A stretch of DNA of 48,794 bases, from the NCBI GenBank assembly GCA_947589385.1, contig CANPZW010000012.1, forward strand, positions 1-48,794, read 5' to 3'. The DNA is from an uncultured Clostridia bacterium. GTDB lineage: Bacteria > Bacillota > Clostridia > Christensenellales > Borkfalkiaceae. A program made the translations under genes and the position numbers. A model generated the notes under the pieces. The model had not been told where the DNA came from. It made no database searches and saw only the letters and a program-made list of their open reading frames with translations. Positions 23,469 to 32,542 of this stretch are shown in pieces (within the stretch, counting starts at the first letter, position 1; every line of letters starts with the position of its first letter).

Positions 23469-24443
23469 ATGAATAACAGTATCAGAAAAATTTCCGCGGG
23501 CAGCGCGGACAAGCTCCAACGCGTCCTCGGCACGTTCGACGAAAATCTCAACCTTATAATGAGCGAACTGGGCGTCAATATCCGCGTTGACGGCGTAAAC
23601 GCCGTGATAAACGGCGCGGAGGAAAGGGTAATACAGGCGGCGTCGGTGCTTGAAAATCTTTTCGTCCTCGCGGAAAACGGGGAAAACGTCGATAAGGGGC
23701 GCGTTTCCTACTGTATCGAGCTGGCGAAAGAGGGCAAGGCTTCGGATATAACCAAGCTTTCCTCGGACGTGGTGGCTATAACATCCCGCGGGAAGCCCGT
23801 TAAGTGCAAGACTGTCGGGCAGAAAAGGTATGTTGACAGCATTAAGCGCAACGCCGTGGTATTCGGGATAGGTCCCGCCGGCACGGGTAAAACTTACCTT
23901 GCCGTATGCCTTGCGGTGCAGGCGATGAAACAAAAACAGGTGGATAAGATAATCCTTACCCGCCCCGCGGTAGAGGCGGGCGAGAAACTCGGCTTTCTTC
24001 CCGGCGACTTGCAGACGAAAGTCGATCCCTACCTGCGCCCGCTTTACGACGCCCTTCAAGAAATGCTGGGGCTTGAAACCTATACGAAGCTTATGGAGCG
24101 CGGCTCAATCGAAATTGCGCCGCTTGCATATATGCGCGGAAGAACGCTTTCAAACGCGTTCATAATTTTGGACGAGGCGCAAAATTCCACGCGCGAACAG
24201 ATGAAAATGTTTTTAACGCGTCTGGGCGACGGGAGCAAAATGGTAATCACGGGCGACGTAACGCAAATCGACCTGCCCGACGGAAAGAAAAGCGGGCTTG
24301 AACACGCCGCGTCTGTTTTGGATGGCGTGGAAGGCATAGGCATAATACGTTTGAACGACAAAGACGTCGTGCGCAACCCACTGGTTATGCGGATAGTCAG
24401 GGCGTATGAGGCGGACGACGGCGGGAGGAAAAAGAGTGAATAA
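23469..24443 (+). CDS. phoH: PhoH-family ATPase
   Basis: A 324-residue P-loop protein. A short N-terminal RNA-binding-like domain (about residues 15-65) precedes the NTPase core with Walker A GPAGTGKT (135-142). The core continues with LTRPAVEAGEKLGFLPGDLQ and Walker B FIILDEAQNS, then TGDVTQIDLP. PhoH proteins are predicted RNA-associated ATPases and are often found with ybeY, as here. It lies 9 bases after yqfD and its end overlaps the pgpH start by 8 bases. Confidence 0.93.
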   Translation: MNNSIRKISAGSADKLQRVLGTFDENLNLIMSELGVNIRVDGVNAVINGAEERVIQAASVLENLFVLAENGENVDKGRVSYCIELAKEGKASDITKLSSDVVAITSRGKPVKCKTVGQKRYVDSIKRNAVVFGIGPAGTGKTYLAVCLAVQAMKQKQVDKIILTRPAVEAGEKLGFLPGDLQTKVDPYLRPLYDALQEMLGLETYTKLMERGSIEIAPLAYMRGRTLSNAFIILDEAQNSTREQMKMFLTRLGDGSKMVITGDVTQIDLPDGKKSGLEHAASVLDGVEGIGIIRLNDKDVVRNPLVMRIVRAYEADDGGRKKSE

Positions 24444-25902
24444 GACTAAGCTTACAAAACTTGAAATTTTCAAAAGTATTATAAGCTTCATTTTAGCCAC
24501 GGCGGTTTTTGCGGTCGTGGTATTGCTGACGCTGATGATGAACGAGCACGGCGAAATAATCTTCAATTTCCGGGCTCATACAAAAAACATCGTGACGCTT
24601 GCCGTAACCATTGCGGTGCTCGCGGCTATTTCCTTTACCTATTTCTGGTTTGAAAACAAGGAAGTGCTTGCCAAGTGTTCCCATATAATCGAAATATATC
24701 TTATTTTCAGCCTTGCCGTTACCTTTTCGGCGATAGTCGGCAAATTCGTTGGACCTACGGCGCGCCCCGGCAGCTTTGTGGCGATGATGCTCATAATGCT
24801 CTACCGCAGGCGCGACGCGATTTTTTTGAATACCATATACGCCATAACGTTGCTTGTGGTTGACAGATACGCCAACGAGCAGCTTGCCGAATATTCGATT
24901 AGCCTGTACGTAAGCTACGCAAGCTTTCTTTCCTGTTTCTGCGCGGGTATAGTCGCTATATTTATCTTCAAAAATATAAAAATGCGTATAGGCTGCGTCG
25001 TCGCGGCTATCGTTTTGTTGATTCCCGTGCTTACCGTCAACGCCTCGCTTTTGCTTACTACAACGGCGGACTTATCTTACGATTTCGTGCTTATAGATTT
25101 CCTTTTATACAGCGTGCTCGACTGTGTGTTTTCCGTTCTGCTTTTCTTTATAACGTTGCCTATAATAGAAATTTTGTTCGCAAGGCTTACTACTTTCAGA
25201 CTGCGCGAACTCACAAGCGACAACGCCAAACTGATTAAACTTCTGAAAGCCACCGCGCTTGGCACGTATAACCACTCGGTGATGGTCGCCCAGCTTGCCG
25301 AAGCCTGCGCCGCCGAAATAGGGGAAGACCCCGAACTCGCGCGCGCCGCGGCGTATTACCACGACGTAGGCAAAATAAAGAACCCCGAGATGTTTTCCGA
25401 AAACCAGAGCGGGGAAAATCTGCACCAGCAGCTCACGCCCGAGCTTTCGGTGGATATAATCCGTTCGCACACCCGCGACGGCGCCAAACTGATAAAGAAA
25501 AATCATTTGCCCGATTTCCTTGCAGAAGTCGCCGTCGAGCATCACGGCACACTGCCCATTAAATACTTTTATGCCAAGGCGCTGAGAATGAGCGACGGCG
25601 AACTGTACATGGGCAATTATTCCTATGCGGGTCCGACGCCGTCAAGCAAAATTGCGGCTATAATTATGATTGTTGACGCTTCCGAAGCGGCTACGCGTTC
25701 GCTGAGGGACCGTTCGCCCGAAAAGGTGGAAGCCTTGGTCAAGAGCCTGATTGAAGAGAGAATGAACCTCGACCAGTTCGTTGACTGCGACATAACCATG
25801 CGGGAGCTTACGATAATAGCCCGCACGGTAACAATCCAGCTTACGGGCGTATATCATTCCCGCGTGGAATACCCCAAGCTTGTGCTTTCGAAAAACAATT
25901 AA
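24436..25902 (+). CDS. pgpH: PgpH-like HD-domain c-di-AMP phosphodiesterase, short form
   Basis: A 488-residue protein. Residues 12-275 hold about seven to eight membrane segments. The cytoplasmic HD domain follows, with the metal ligands in LGTYNHSVMVAQLAEAC, YYHDVGKIKNPE and AVEHHGT. Bacillus PgpH is about 710 residues and has a large extracytoplasmic domain after the first membrane helix. Here only about 20 residues (NEHGEIIFNFRAHTKN) separate the first helix from the next, so that domain is missing. The enzyme should hydrolyse c-di-AMP. The start is GTG at 24436, 7 bases after GGGAGGA and inside the phoH end. Confidence 0.88.
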   Translation: MNKTKLTKLEIFKSIISFILATAVFAVVVLLTLMMNEHGEIIFNFRAHTKNIVTLAVTIAVLAAISFTYFWFENKEVLAKCSHIIEIYLIFSLAVTFSAIVGKFVGPTARPGSFVAMMLIMLYRRRDAIFLNTIYAITLLVVDRYANEQLAEYSISLYVSYASFLSCFCAGIVAIFIFKNIKMRIGCVVAAIVLLIPVLTVNASLLLTTTADLSYDFVLIDFLLYSVLDCVFSVLLFFITLPIIEILFARLTTFRLRELTSDNAKLIKLLKATALGTYNHSVMVAQLAEACAAEIGEDPELARAAAYYHDVGKIKNPEMFSENQSGENLHQQLTPELSVDIIRSHTRDGAKLIKKNHLPDFLAEVAVEHHGTLPIKYFYAKALRMSDGELYMGNYSYAGPTPSSKIAAIIMIVDASEAATRSLRDRSPEKVEALVKSLIEERMNLDQFVDCDITMRELTIIARTVTIQLTGVYHSRVEYPKLVLSKNN

Positions 25903-25916
25903 AGTAAGGAAAATAA

Positions 25917-26378
25917 ATGTTGAAAATAAATTGTGAACAACTTGATTTTGCCGCCCTCGCCGAGGCGTTCGAGGGGGAATACGAAGCAGATTGCGACATC
26001 TCATGCGAGGTCGTGATAGTTGACGAAAAGGAGATTTTACGCCTTAATTCACAGGCGAGAAAAATCGAAAAAGTGACGGACGTATTAAGTTTTCCTACGC
26101 TTGAAGGCGTGCGCGGCAAGTATCTGCGCGCAGAGGAAAATCTTACCGAGCTGGACGAGGACGACAATCTTTTCATAGGCAGTATAGCCGTTTGCGAAAA
26201 GCGCGCAAAGGAACAGTCGATAGAGTACGGACATTCTTTCGAACGCGAACTGAATTATCTTGTGACGCACGGCGTTTTCCACCTTCTCGGCTACGACCAT
26301 ATGACGGATGCGGACAAGGCGGAAATGCGCGTGCGCGAAGAGCGCGTTTTAAGCAAGCTGAACCTGTCGAGGGAATAG
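25917..26378 (+). CDS. ybeY: Endoribonuclease YbeY
   Basis: A 153-residue single-domain metalloprotein with the zinc motif HGVFHLLGYDH and the upstream signature VLSFPTLEG. YbeY acts in 16S rRNA 3' end maturation and ribosome quality control. AAGGA lies before the ATG, 14 bases after pgpH. The order phoH-pgpH-ybeY-era is the Firmicute arrangement, but dgkA and cdd, which lie between ybeY and era in Bacillus, are absent. Confidence 0.95.
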   Translation: MLKINCEQLDFAALAEAFEGEYEADCDISCEVVIVDEKEILRLNSQARKIEKVTDVLSFPTLEGVRGKYLRAEENLTELDEDDNLFIGSIAVCEKRAKEQSIEYGHSFERELNYLVTHGVFHLLGYDHMTDADKAEMRVREERVLSKLNLSRE

Positions 26379-26382
26379 GATT

Positions 26383-27261
26383 ATGAGAAGCGGGATTATA
26401 GCCGTAATCGGCAGGGCAAACGCGGGTAAATCTACCCTTGTGAACGTTCTTGTGGGGGAAAAGGTGGCTATTGTTTCGCCTAAGCCGCAGACGACGCGCA
26501 ACGCGATTATGGGCGTTTTGACGAAGGAGAATTACCAGCTTGTGTTTGTGGATACGCCCGGGCTTTATAAAAGCGCGAACAAGCTTACCGACATTATGAT
26601 GAAATCCACCGAGGATGCCGCGAAGGACGTGGATTTTATTTTATACGTCCACGACGGGCACGGCGGGATTTCGGATACCGACGTCGAGCTTATGAAAAAA
26701 TACGTTTGCGGCAAAATTCCTTCGGCAATCGCCTATACCAAAATAGACATAATGCCCAAGGAAAACATTGCGGGCGACGTCAAAAAACTATACGAAAACG
26801 GCATACGTGCCGACGTTTTCCCCGTTTCCGCGCGCAAGGGAACGAATATAAAAAAGCTTGAAAAATTCCTTGCGGACAGCATGCCCGAGGGCGAAAAGAT
26901 AATAGCCGAGGATTTAGTTTCGGATAAAAGCGAAAAATTCATGCTCGCAGAAATTATGCGCGAAAAGATTCTGCTGAAATTCGACGACGAAATCCCGCAC
27001 GGCATAGCGGTGATAGTGAATAAATTCGAACGCGGCGAAAACGGCGTATATGAAGTAAACCTCGACATAGTATGCGAAAAAGCCAACCATAAGTCCATTC
27101 TGATAGGCAAGGGCGGCAGGGCGATAAAGGAAGTTTCTTCCTTCGCCCGCGAGAGTATGGAAAAATTCCTCGGCGCAAAGGTTTTTCTGACGACGTACGT
27201 TCGCGTGGAAGAGGACTGGCGCAATAAGCTTAACCTTATCAGGGATATGGTAATAATCTGA
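26383..27261 (+). CDS. era: GTPase Era
   Basis: A 292-residue GTPase that binds the 3' end of 16S rRNA during 30S assembly. G1 is GRANAGKST, G2 lies in PQTTRNAIMG, G3 is DTPGL and G4 is TKID. The C-terminal KH domain has EVNLDIVCEKANHKSILIGK, then GGRAIKEVSSFARESMEKFL. It starts 4 bases after ybeY, with AGGA overlapping that gene's end as a weak ribosome binding site. Confidence 0.96.
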   Translation: MRSGIIAVIGRANAGKSTLVNVLVGEKVAIVSPKPQTTRNAIMGVLTKENYQLVFVDTPGLYKSANKLTDIMMKSTEDAAKDVDFILYVHDGHGGISDTDVELMKKYVCGKIPSAIAYTKIDIMPKENIAGDVKKLYENGIRADVFPVSARKGTNIKKLEKFLADSMPEGEKIIAEDLVSDKSEKFMLAEIMREKILLKFDDEIPHGIAVIVNKFERGENGVYEVNLDIVCEKANHKSILIGKGGRAIKEVSSFARESMEKFLGAKVFLTTYVRVEEDWRNKLNLIRDMVII

Positions 27262-27298
27262 TTTTTTTCTGCGCATACTGCCTTTAAGGAGGCGGTAA

Positions 27299-27403
27299 AT
27301 GAAAAAGGACAGGGACGCGGCGGAACTCGCCTGGAAAATGTTCGAAAAGACGGGCAGCGTAAGTTATTATATGCTGTACAAAAAGTTGAACGGCGAGGAC
27401 TGA
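27299..27403 (+). CDS. yqzL: YqzL-like small protein
   Basis: A 34-residue protein: MKKDRDAAELAWKMFEKTGS followed by VSYYMLYKKLNGED. The core WKMFEKTGSVSYYMLYKKL matches the pattern of Bacillus YqzL (a WKxFxxTGxxxxYLLxKxL-like helix pair), which also lies between era and recO. A very strong ribosome binding site, AAGGAGG at 27286-27292, precedes the ATG. The function is unknown. It is too short for routine gene calling, but synteny and the ribosome binding site make it convincing. Confidence 0.82.
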   Translation: MKKDRDAAELAWKMFEKTGSVSYYMLYKKLNGED

Positions 27404-27422
27404 AACCGTTCGTTGAATAGCG

Positions 27423-28145
27423 ATGGAAATTAAAGTGAACGCCCTTATGCTGCGGGCGGTCGATTACAACGAAAACGATAAAATACTTACTCTTTTGTGC
27501 GCCGAACAGGGGAAGATTTCAGCGGGCATAAAGGGGGTAAAAAAGGCAGGAGCCAAATTAAAATTTGCCTCCCAGCCTTTTTGTTTTGCCGAATACGTGC
27601 TTTCGAAGCGCGGCGAAAGATATACGGTTATAAACTGTTCGGAAACTGAGAGTTTTTACGATTTGCGCACGGACGTGATGAAATTTTACGCGGCTTCCGC
27701 CGCGGCGGAAGCCGCGCTCGCCCTCACCTACGAGGGGGAAGAGTGCGGTGAAATTTTCTACCGCACGGTCAGAACCCTTTCCGAAATGTGTTCGGGAGAC
27801 GAATGTTTTGCGCTGATAGAATACCTTGCGTTTATTCTCGGGAAATCGGGCTACGCCATATCCGCCGAGCGCTGCCCGCACTGCGGGAAAAGCCTAACGG
27901 GGGAGGACAGGCTGCGTTTCGACATGAGTATCGGCTCTTTCGCCTGCGCCGAATGTGGCAAGGGAGCGGGGGCAAGCCGCGTAACGTTCAACGTTTTAAG
28001 AAAGGTTACGGGCAAGCCGTACGAGGCAGATTTTATAACTCCCGACGGCAATAAGCGCGCCCTGCGGCTTTTAAGGGAATATTTCGCCTATAAAACGGAC
28101 GGCAGGCTTAACGCTCTGTCCGAATACATAAGGCTTTTACGCTGA
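27423..28145 (+). CDS. recO: DNA repair protein RecO
   Basis: A 240-residue protein with the RecO layout. An N-terminal OB fold (KVNALMLRAVDYNENDKILT) and a central helical domain lead to a zinc site CPHCG with CAECG (about residues 156-181). RecO loads RecA onto SSB-coated DNA together with RecR. It closes the yqfC-to-recO run, 19 bases after yqzL, and is followed by a terminator. The ribosome binding site is weak. Confidence 0.93.
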   Translation: MEIKVNALMLRAVDYNENDKILTLLCAEQGKISAGIKGVKKAGAKLKFASQPFCFAEYVLSKRGERYTVINCSETESFYDLRTDVMKFYAASAAAEAALALTYEGEECGEIFYRTVRTLSEMCSGDECFALIEYLAFILGKSGYAISAERCPHCGKSLTGEDRLRFDMSIGSFACAECGKGAGASRVTFNVLRKVTGKPYEADFITPDGNKRALRLLREYFAYKTDGRLNALSEYIRLLR

Positions 28146-28151
28146 TAAGGC

Positions 28152-28188
28152 GGCGGGCGGTCTTTTACGGCCGCCCGCCATGTTTTTC
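28152..28188 (+). terminator. Terminator after recO
   Basis: The arms GGCGGGCGG (28152-28160) and CCGCCCGCC (28171-28179) are followed by ATGTTTTT. A second small GC hairpin (CCGCCCTCGGCGGGCG, from about 28201) follows downstream and is unexplained. Confidence 0.83.
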
Positions 28189-28298
28189 TGTTTTAAAAAT
28201 CCGCCCTCGGCGGGCGAATGGCACGAGGAAAATTCATGGCAATAGGCGGATAATTGGGGCAAATTGTAAAGCTTATTTTAAATATGGCGCTTAAACGC

Positions 28299-28327
28299 TT
28301 GCCAAATTTTGCCGTTTATATTAAAAT
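28299..28327 (+). promoter_or_regulatory. SigmaA-type promoter of ppdK
   Basis: TTGCCA (28299-28304), a 17-base spacer and TAAAAT (28322-28327). It lies 46 bases before the ppdK start and supports the short reading of that gene. Confidence 0.72.
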
Positions 28328-28373
28328 AGAATGGTTAATAATTTATTGTATTTTTCTAATGGAGGAAAAAGTA

Positions 28374-31025
28374 ATGGCGAAAAAGTATTGCTACCTTTTT
28401 ACCGAAGGTAACGCAAATATGCGCGAACTGCTGGGCGGCAAGGGCGCAAATCTTGCGGAAATGACCAATATCGGGCTTCCCGTTCCTCAGGGCTTCACAA
28501 TCAGTACGGAAGCGTGCACACAGTATTACGAGGACGGCCGCAGAATCAACGAAGATATACAGAAAGAAATAATGGAATACATCGACAAGATGGAAAAAAT
28601 CACGGGCAAGAAGTTCGGCGATAAGGAAAATCCCCTGCTTGTGTCCGTGCGTTCGGGCGCGCGCGCTTCAATGCCGGGTATGATGGACACCATTTTAAAC
28701 CTCGGTCTTAACGAGGAAGTCGTGCAGGTGCTTGCCAAAAAGTCGGGTAATCCCCGCTGGGCGTACGACTGCTACCGCAGATTTATTCAGATGTTCTCCG
28801 ACGTCGTAATGGAAGTCGGCAAGAAGTATTTTGAAAAGCTTATCGACGACATGAAGGCGAAGAAGGGTGTCACTCTCGACGTGGAACTGGACGCGGACGA
28901 CCTTAAAAAGCTTGCCGAACAGTTCAAAGCCGAATACAAAAAGCAGCTTGGCAAGGATTTCCCTTCCGACCCCAAGGAACAGCTTTTCGAGGCGGTAAAA
29001 GCCGTATTCCGTTCGTGGGACAACCCCCGTGCGAATATATACAGAATGGACCACGACATCCCTTACAGCTGGGGCACTGCCGTAAACGTGCAGATGATGG
29101 CGTTCGGCAACATGGGCGACAACTGCGGCACGGGCGTTGCGTTCACGCGTAATCCCGCCACGGGCGAAAAGGGGCTTATGGGCGAATTTCTTACCAACGC
29201 CCAGGGCGAGGACGTTGTGGCGGGCGTAAGAACGCCTATGCCCATCGAGGAGATGAAAAAGGTTTTCCCAGAAGTTTATAAACAATTCCAGGAAGTCTGC
29301 AAAATTCTCGAAAACCATTACCGCGATATGCAGGATATGGAATTTACCGTCGAAAACGAGAAGCTCTATATGCTTCAAACGCGTAACGGAAAGCGCACTG
29401 CCGCCGCGGCTATCAAAATCGCTTGCGACCTTATCGACGAGGGAATGATTTCCGAAAAAGAAGCGCTTATGCAGATAGACGCAAAATCGCTGGACATGCT
29501 ACTGCATCCCCAATTCGACCACAAGGCGTTAAAGGACGCGGACGCGAACAACGTAGTCGGAAGGGGCATTGCGGCTTCTCCCGGCGCTGCCGCCGGCTCT
29601 ATCGTTTTCACCGCGGAGGATGCCGTAATTCAGGGCAAGAAGGGCAAGAAAGTCGTTCTTGTTCGCCTTGAAACTTCCCCCGAGGATATCGAGGGAATGA
29701 AATACGCGCAAGGCGTTTTGACCGTGCGCGGAGGACAGACCTCGCACGCGGCGGTCGTTGCCCGCGGAATGGGCACATGTTGCGTTTCCGGCTGCGGGGA
29801 AATAAAAATCGACGAAGAGAACAAGCGCTTTACCCTCGCCGGCAAAGTGTTCAAAGAGGGGGACGGAATTTCGCTGGACGGCTCTACGGGCAACATTTAC
29901 GACTGCGTAATCCCCACCGTTCCCGCAGACCCCAATTCGGGCTATTTTGGCAGAATAATGGCGCTTGCGGATAAATACAAAAAACTGAAAGTAAGGACTA
30001 ACGCCGATACCCCCGCGGACGCAAGGCAAGCAATGAAGTTCGGCGCGCAGGGCATAGGACTTTGCCGTACGGAGCATATGTTCTTCGACCCTACGAGGAT
30101 AGGCGCTTTCCGAGAAATGATTTGTGCGGACACGTTGGAGGAAAGAAAGGCGGCTCTCGCAAAAATCGAGCCCATGCAGCAGGCGGACTTCGAAGGACTT
30201 ATGGAAGCCCTTGAAGGTCAGCCCGTAACAATCCGTTTCCTCGACCCCCCTCTCCACGAGTTTGTACCCACAGCGGAGGAGGATATCGTGGCGCTTGCAA
30301 AGGCGCAGAAAAAGTCTGTCGCTCAAATTAAACAGATAATTTCCGACTTGCACGAGTTTAACCCTATGATGGGTCACAGAGGCTGCCGCCTTACGGTAAC
30401 CTATCCCGAAATCGCCGAAATGCAGACGAGGGCGGTCATAAAAGCGGCTATCAACGTTCAGAAGAAGCATAAGGATTGGAACGTCGTTCCCGAAATAATG
30501 ATTCCGTTGACGGGAGAAGTAAAAGAAATGGCTTTCGTCAAGAAAATTGTCGTAAAGACCGCGGATGAGATTATCGCAGAATCGGGCGTAAAACTTAAAT
30601 ATGAAGTCGGCACGATGATTGAAATTCCGCGCGCGGCTCTAACGGCGGACGAAATCGCGCAAGAGGCGGAGTTCTTCTGTTTCGGCACAAACGATTTGAC
30701 GCAGATGACTTTCGGATTCTCTCGCGACGACGCGGGCAAATTCCTGCCTTCGTACTATGCGACGAAGATTTACGAAAGCGACCCGTTTGCCCGTCTCGAC
30801 ACAACAGGCGTAGGCAAACTTATGGATATGGCGGTAACACTTGGCAAAAAGACGCGCCCCGAGCTTCACGTAGGAATCTGCGGCGAACATGGCGGCGACC
30901 CTTCGTCCATAGAATTTTGCCACAACATAGGGCTTGACTATGTTTCCTGTTCGCCTTACCGCGTTCCCATTGCCCGCCTCGCCGCCGCGCAAGCGAATAT
31001 ACGACATCCGAGGGCGACTAAATAG
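28374..31025 (+). CDS. ppdK: Pyruvate, phosphate dikinase
   Basis: An 883-residue enzyme interconverting pyruvate, ATP and phosphate with phosphoenolpyruvate, AMP and pyrophosphate. The N-terminal ATP-grasp part has LLGGKGANLAEM and SVRSGARASMPGMMDT. The swivelling phospho-histidine motif is GGQTSHAAVVARGMG. The C-terminal PEP-binding barrel has GLCRTEHMFF, FGTNDLTQMTFG and GICGEHGGDP. I chose the ATG at 28374 because GGAGG sits just before it and a promoter lies between it and earlier in-frame starts; the length then matches the family. A terminator follows. Confidence 0.97.
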   Translation: MAKKYCYLFTEGNANMRELLGGKGANLAEMTNIGLPVPQGFTISTEACTQYYEDGRRINEDIQKEIMEYIDKMEKITGKKFGDKENPLLVSVRSGARASMPGMMDTILNLGLNEEVVQVLAKKSGNPRWAYDCYRRFIQMFSDVVMEVGKKYFEKLIDDMKAKKGVTLDVELDADDLKKLAEQFKAEYKKQLGKDFPSDPKEQLFEAVKAVFRSWDNPRANIYRMDHDIPYSWGTAVNVQMMAFGNMGDNCGTGVAFTRNPATGEKGLMGEFLTNAQGEDVVAGVRTPMPIEEMKKVFPEVYKQFQEVCKILENHYRDMQDMEFTVENEKLYMLQTRNGKRTAAAAIKIACDLIDEGMISEKEALMQIDAKSLDMLLHPQFDHKALKDADANNVVGRGIAASPGAAAGSIVFTAEDAVIQGKKGKKVVLVRLETSPEDIEGMKYAQGVLTVRGGQTSHAAVVARGMGTCCVSGCGEIKIDEENKRFTLAGKVFKEGDGISLDGSTGNIYDCVIPTVPADPNSGYFGRIMALADKYKKLKVRTNADTPADARQAMKFGAQGIGLCRTEHMFFDPTRIGAFREMICADTLEERKAALAKIEPMQQADFEGLMEALEGQPVTIRFLDPPLHEFVPTAEEDIVALAKAQKKSVAQIKQIISDLHEFNPMMGHRGCRLTVTYPEIAEMQTRAVIKAAINVQKKHKDWNVVPEIMIPLTGEVKEMAFVKKIVVKTADEIIAESGVKLKYEVGTMIEIPRAALTADEIAQEAEFFCFGTNDLTQMTFGFSRDDAGKFLPSYYATKIYESDPFARLDTTGVGKLMDMAVTLGKKTRPELHVGICGEHGGDPSSIEFCHNIGLDYVSCSPYRVPIARLAAAQANIRHPRATK

Positions 31026-31062
31026 TGGTCGATAAAAATTAAAACACAATATATTGTGGTTT

Positions 31063-31098
31063 AGGGCTTATTTCTTAACGAGATAAGCCCTTTTCTTT
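31063..31098 (+). terminator. Terminator after ppdK (left flank of the island)
   Basis: The arms GGGCTTAT (31064-31071) and ATAAGCCC (31083-31090) are followed by TTTTCTTTT. A near copy of this hairpin lies at 32665-32698 on the far side of the AT-rich island. A 14-bp palindrome CACAATATATTGTG (31045-31058) sits just upstream. Confidence 0.82.
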
Positions 31099-31156
31099 TG
31101 CTTCTAAAAGGGTAAAAAAAACGAAAAAAATATTTTTTTCCACACAAGTTGAACAC

Positions 31157-31184
31157 TTGATTTATCTAGAAAAAGTGCTAAAAT
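31157..31184 (+). promoter_or_regulatory. Promoter of the island
   Basis: TTGATT (31157-31162), a 16-base spacer and an extended -10 TGCTAAAAT ending at 31184. It lies 21 bases before the ATG of the istA remnant and may drive the J-domain gene as well. Confidence 0.6.
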
Positions 31185-31204
31185 ATAGATATTAGGAGAG
31201 AGCA

Positions 31205-31452
31205 ATGACGAATTACAGAGCCATTTTGCAATATCATTATCAGGGTAATACGACAACGCAGGTTGCCGTTATTTGTCAATGCTCTCGTACTACCGTATTA
31301 AAGACTATAAAAAGAGCAAAAGAACTCAATCTAACACTGCCTATATCTGATTCAATCTTTGATTACGATCTTTATTGATGCTCTATCCGAAAAGAGGAAG
31401 AAAAAAGGAGTACTATTTACCGAATTGGTATGAATTAGATACGGATAAATAA
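31205..31452 (+). pseudogene. IS21-family transposase (istA) N-terminal remnant
   Basis: A first frame (31205-31378) starts MTNYRAILQYHYQGNTTTQV and contains the istA HTH (VAVICQCSRTTVLKTIKRAK, then ELNLTLP). It stops at TGA. An overlapping second frame from the ATG at 31378 (TGATG junction) continues with MLYPKRGRKKEYYLPNWYEL, the next part of IstA, and ends at 31452. About 80 of the roughly 400-500 codons of istA remain; the DDE catalytic domain and istB are gone. AGGAG precedes the first ATG. It is a broken mobile-element gene, unless the HTH part has been kept as a regulator. Confidence 0.75.
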
Positions 31453-31468
31453 AACTTGGAGACTTGGT

Positions 31469-32503
31469 ATGGCAACAACAAATTTGCAGAGGACAGCAGA
31501 AGAATTAAAAAACCCAGATTTGAACTATTTTATTGCCTTTAAAATTGATCTCAAAGAGATCGATAAAGCGAAGATTGAACAAAAAATCAAAATCGCACTT
31601 GGTCAAACTGACTGTTCTATTATTCAGCGTAGATTGTGGGAACTCAAAGATGATATCATACAAGTAATGTGTAATGATGCTGTTTTTGATGGTGTGTCGT
31701 ACAAGCCCAATGCAGGTGCACGCAAGAAGGAGGCTGAAGTCGCCAAAGCGTTTAAGATTAAAGAAACGGTCGATTTGATTCGGATGCTTTGCAAAGTTCG
31801 AAAAACATTGCTTAAAAGCGAGCTTCTAACCATATATTATGCGGCAAACAGATCTGCTACATATTTTACAGAAGAAGAATTTTTTCAGGCAATCAGCTTT
31901 ATAAGTGGACTTGGTGTAAAAATTATCGACAACACCGACGTAAAGATTCCTTTTGATAAGTTTCAAAAGGCAGATAAATTACTTGAGCTATTTAAAAAGC
32001 AAGATTTATATGATTGCTTGGGACTTGATAAAACAGCCTCTCTAACGGAAATACAAGATACTGCAAGAACGGTATATCAAGAATTTCAAAAGGCAAGCGA
32101 TTTGAATAAAAAGCAATCCGGAAGTCAGCTTGTTGGAGAAATAAAAATTATTTTATGTGATCAACAAGTTCGTAAGGCATATGATCAATACTTGGCGATA
32201 AAAAAACAAGTATGGGATGAGTTCGCACAGCGAAGAAATTTTGGGATAAAAGAAATTACCATGTCTGAGTATGAAGAATACACTCAAACTGTTATTTCGC
32301 AACTAAAAATTTCAACAGAGGAAGCGGAAAAAATACTTGCAATTGGTTGTAAATATTTTCAATTAATCATTGTAGGGGAAAGCAATTCGGAATTGCCCAA
32401 GGGTAATCCGGAAGCATTTCGTTATTGCCCTTTTTGTGGGCATAGGTTGAATGAAAGCACAGGATATGTTTATTGCCCATATTGCGGAGAACAGTTGAGA
32501 TAA
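31469..32503 (+). CDS. J-domain-like zinc-ribbon protein
   Basis: A 344-residue protein in an AT-rich island. Residues 1-170 are helical and unfamiliar. Residues 179-243 look like a J domain (DLYDCLGLDKTASLTEIQDT, then a long helix and LCDQQVRKAYDQYL) but lack the HPD motif needed to stimulate Hsp70. Residues 320-339 form a zinc ribbon, CPFCG then CPYCG, at the C-terminus. The best start is the ATG at 31469 with GGAG nearby. It follows an istA remnant and precedes a truncated gene. No Hsp70 is encoded in the window. Base composition differs from the core genes around it, so it was probably acquired. The function is unknown. Confidence 0.72.
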   Translation: MATTNLQRTAEELKNPDLNYFIAFKIDLKEIDKAKIEQKIKIALGQTDCSIIQRRLWELKDDIIQVMCNDAVFDGVSYKPNAGARKKEAEVAKAFKIKETVDLIRMLCKVRKTLLKSELLTIYYAANRSATYFTEEEFFQAISFISGLGVKIIDNTDVKIPFDKFQKADKLLELFKKQDLYDCLGLDKTASLTEIQDTARTVYQEFQKASDLNKKQSGSQLVGEIKIILCDQQVRKAYDQYLAIKKQVWDEFAQRRNFGIKEITMSEYEEYTQTVISQLKISTEEAEKILAIGCKYFQLIIVGESNSELPKGNPEAFRYCPFCGHRLNESTGYVYCPYCGEQLR

Positions 32504-32542
32504 AGGGATATTGGTATAATAAACTGTCCAAAGGAGAATAAA

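Noticed and set aside
29529-30470. A 313-codon open frame on the minus strand inside ppdK
   Set aside because: The plus strand encodes conserved PPDK motifs throughout. The antisense frame is a shadow.
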